A stretch of DNA of 64,000 bases, from assembly GCF_001949145.1 (NCBI RefSeq), contig NW_019091450.1:257493-321492 (forward strand); not shown here. The letters are read 5' to 3'. More model-generated notes on the stretch are below. The model saw only the letters and a list, made by a program, of their open reading frames with translations, made no database searches and was not told the origin of the DNA. Source of the DNA: Acanthaster planci (Eukaryota > Echinodermata > Asteroidea > Valvatida > Acanthasteridae). Position 1 is the stretch's first letter.

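Noticed and set aside
1-64000. Search for CRISPR arrays, operons, phage or bacterial genes
   Set aside because: Nothing matches. Split exons with GT-AG introns and SINEs show a eukaryotic chromosome.

Overview
The window is eukaryotic, intron-rich and about 60 percent AT by eye. It looks like a marine invertebrate genome, and an invertebrate deuterostome is my best guess. That placement is inference: it rests on the exon style, the roughly 0.1 to 2.8 kb introns, tRNA-derived SINEs, hAT-like MITEs and foldback elements, and nothing in the sequence fixes the phylum. There is one assembly gap (399 N, 7366-7764). I see no operons, no ribosome binding sites, no CRISPR array and no intact RNA gene.

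One gene on the minus strand fills the window. I read 62 exons, transcribed from about 64000 down to 1, with a summed coding length of 8,136 nt (2,712 codons). Neither the start nor the end of the gene is inside. There are three exon types. IgA (21 exons) is the N-terminal half of an Ig domain, with the strand B Cys and a P-x-W motif. IgB (20 exons) is the C-terminal half, with D-x-G-x-Y-x-C. EGF (21 exons) is a short six-cysteine EGF repeat with the pattern C-x3-C-x5-C-x4-C-x-C-x8-C. The order is essentially (EGF - IgA - IgB)n. All 62 exons have lengths divisible by three and are flanked by phase 1 introns on both sides, so any exon can be skipped or joined to any other in frame.

The order is broken in three places. 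There is no EGF between Ig10 and Ig11 (31543-30891). The EGF is doubled between Ig11 and Ig12 (28294 and 27100) and between Ig2 and Ig3 (58945 and 56166). The protein is best described as a very large modular extracellular adhesion, matrix or recognition protein. I do not recognise a specific orthologue and give no gene symbol.

The introns hold the rest. They contain at least three plus-strand copies and one probable minus-strand copy of a tRNA-related SINE, a hAT-like MITE with 8 bp target duplications (4261-4463) and several foldback or hairpin elements (12161-12281, 16113-16146, 20296-20442, 61292-61453). They also contain terminal-inverted-repeat elements (25111-25566 and perhaps 43857-44232), four families of dispersed repeats, tandem repeats, and a broken transposon-type zinc-finger reading frame (57155-57490). 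Two introns carry short tandem copies of the edge of the neighbouring Ig exon (53400-53843 and 42479-42800). These are the most unusual local structures I found.
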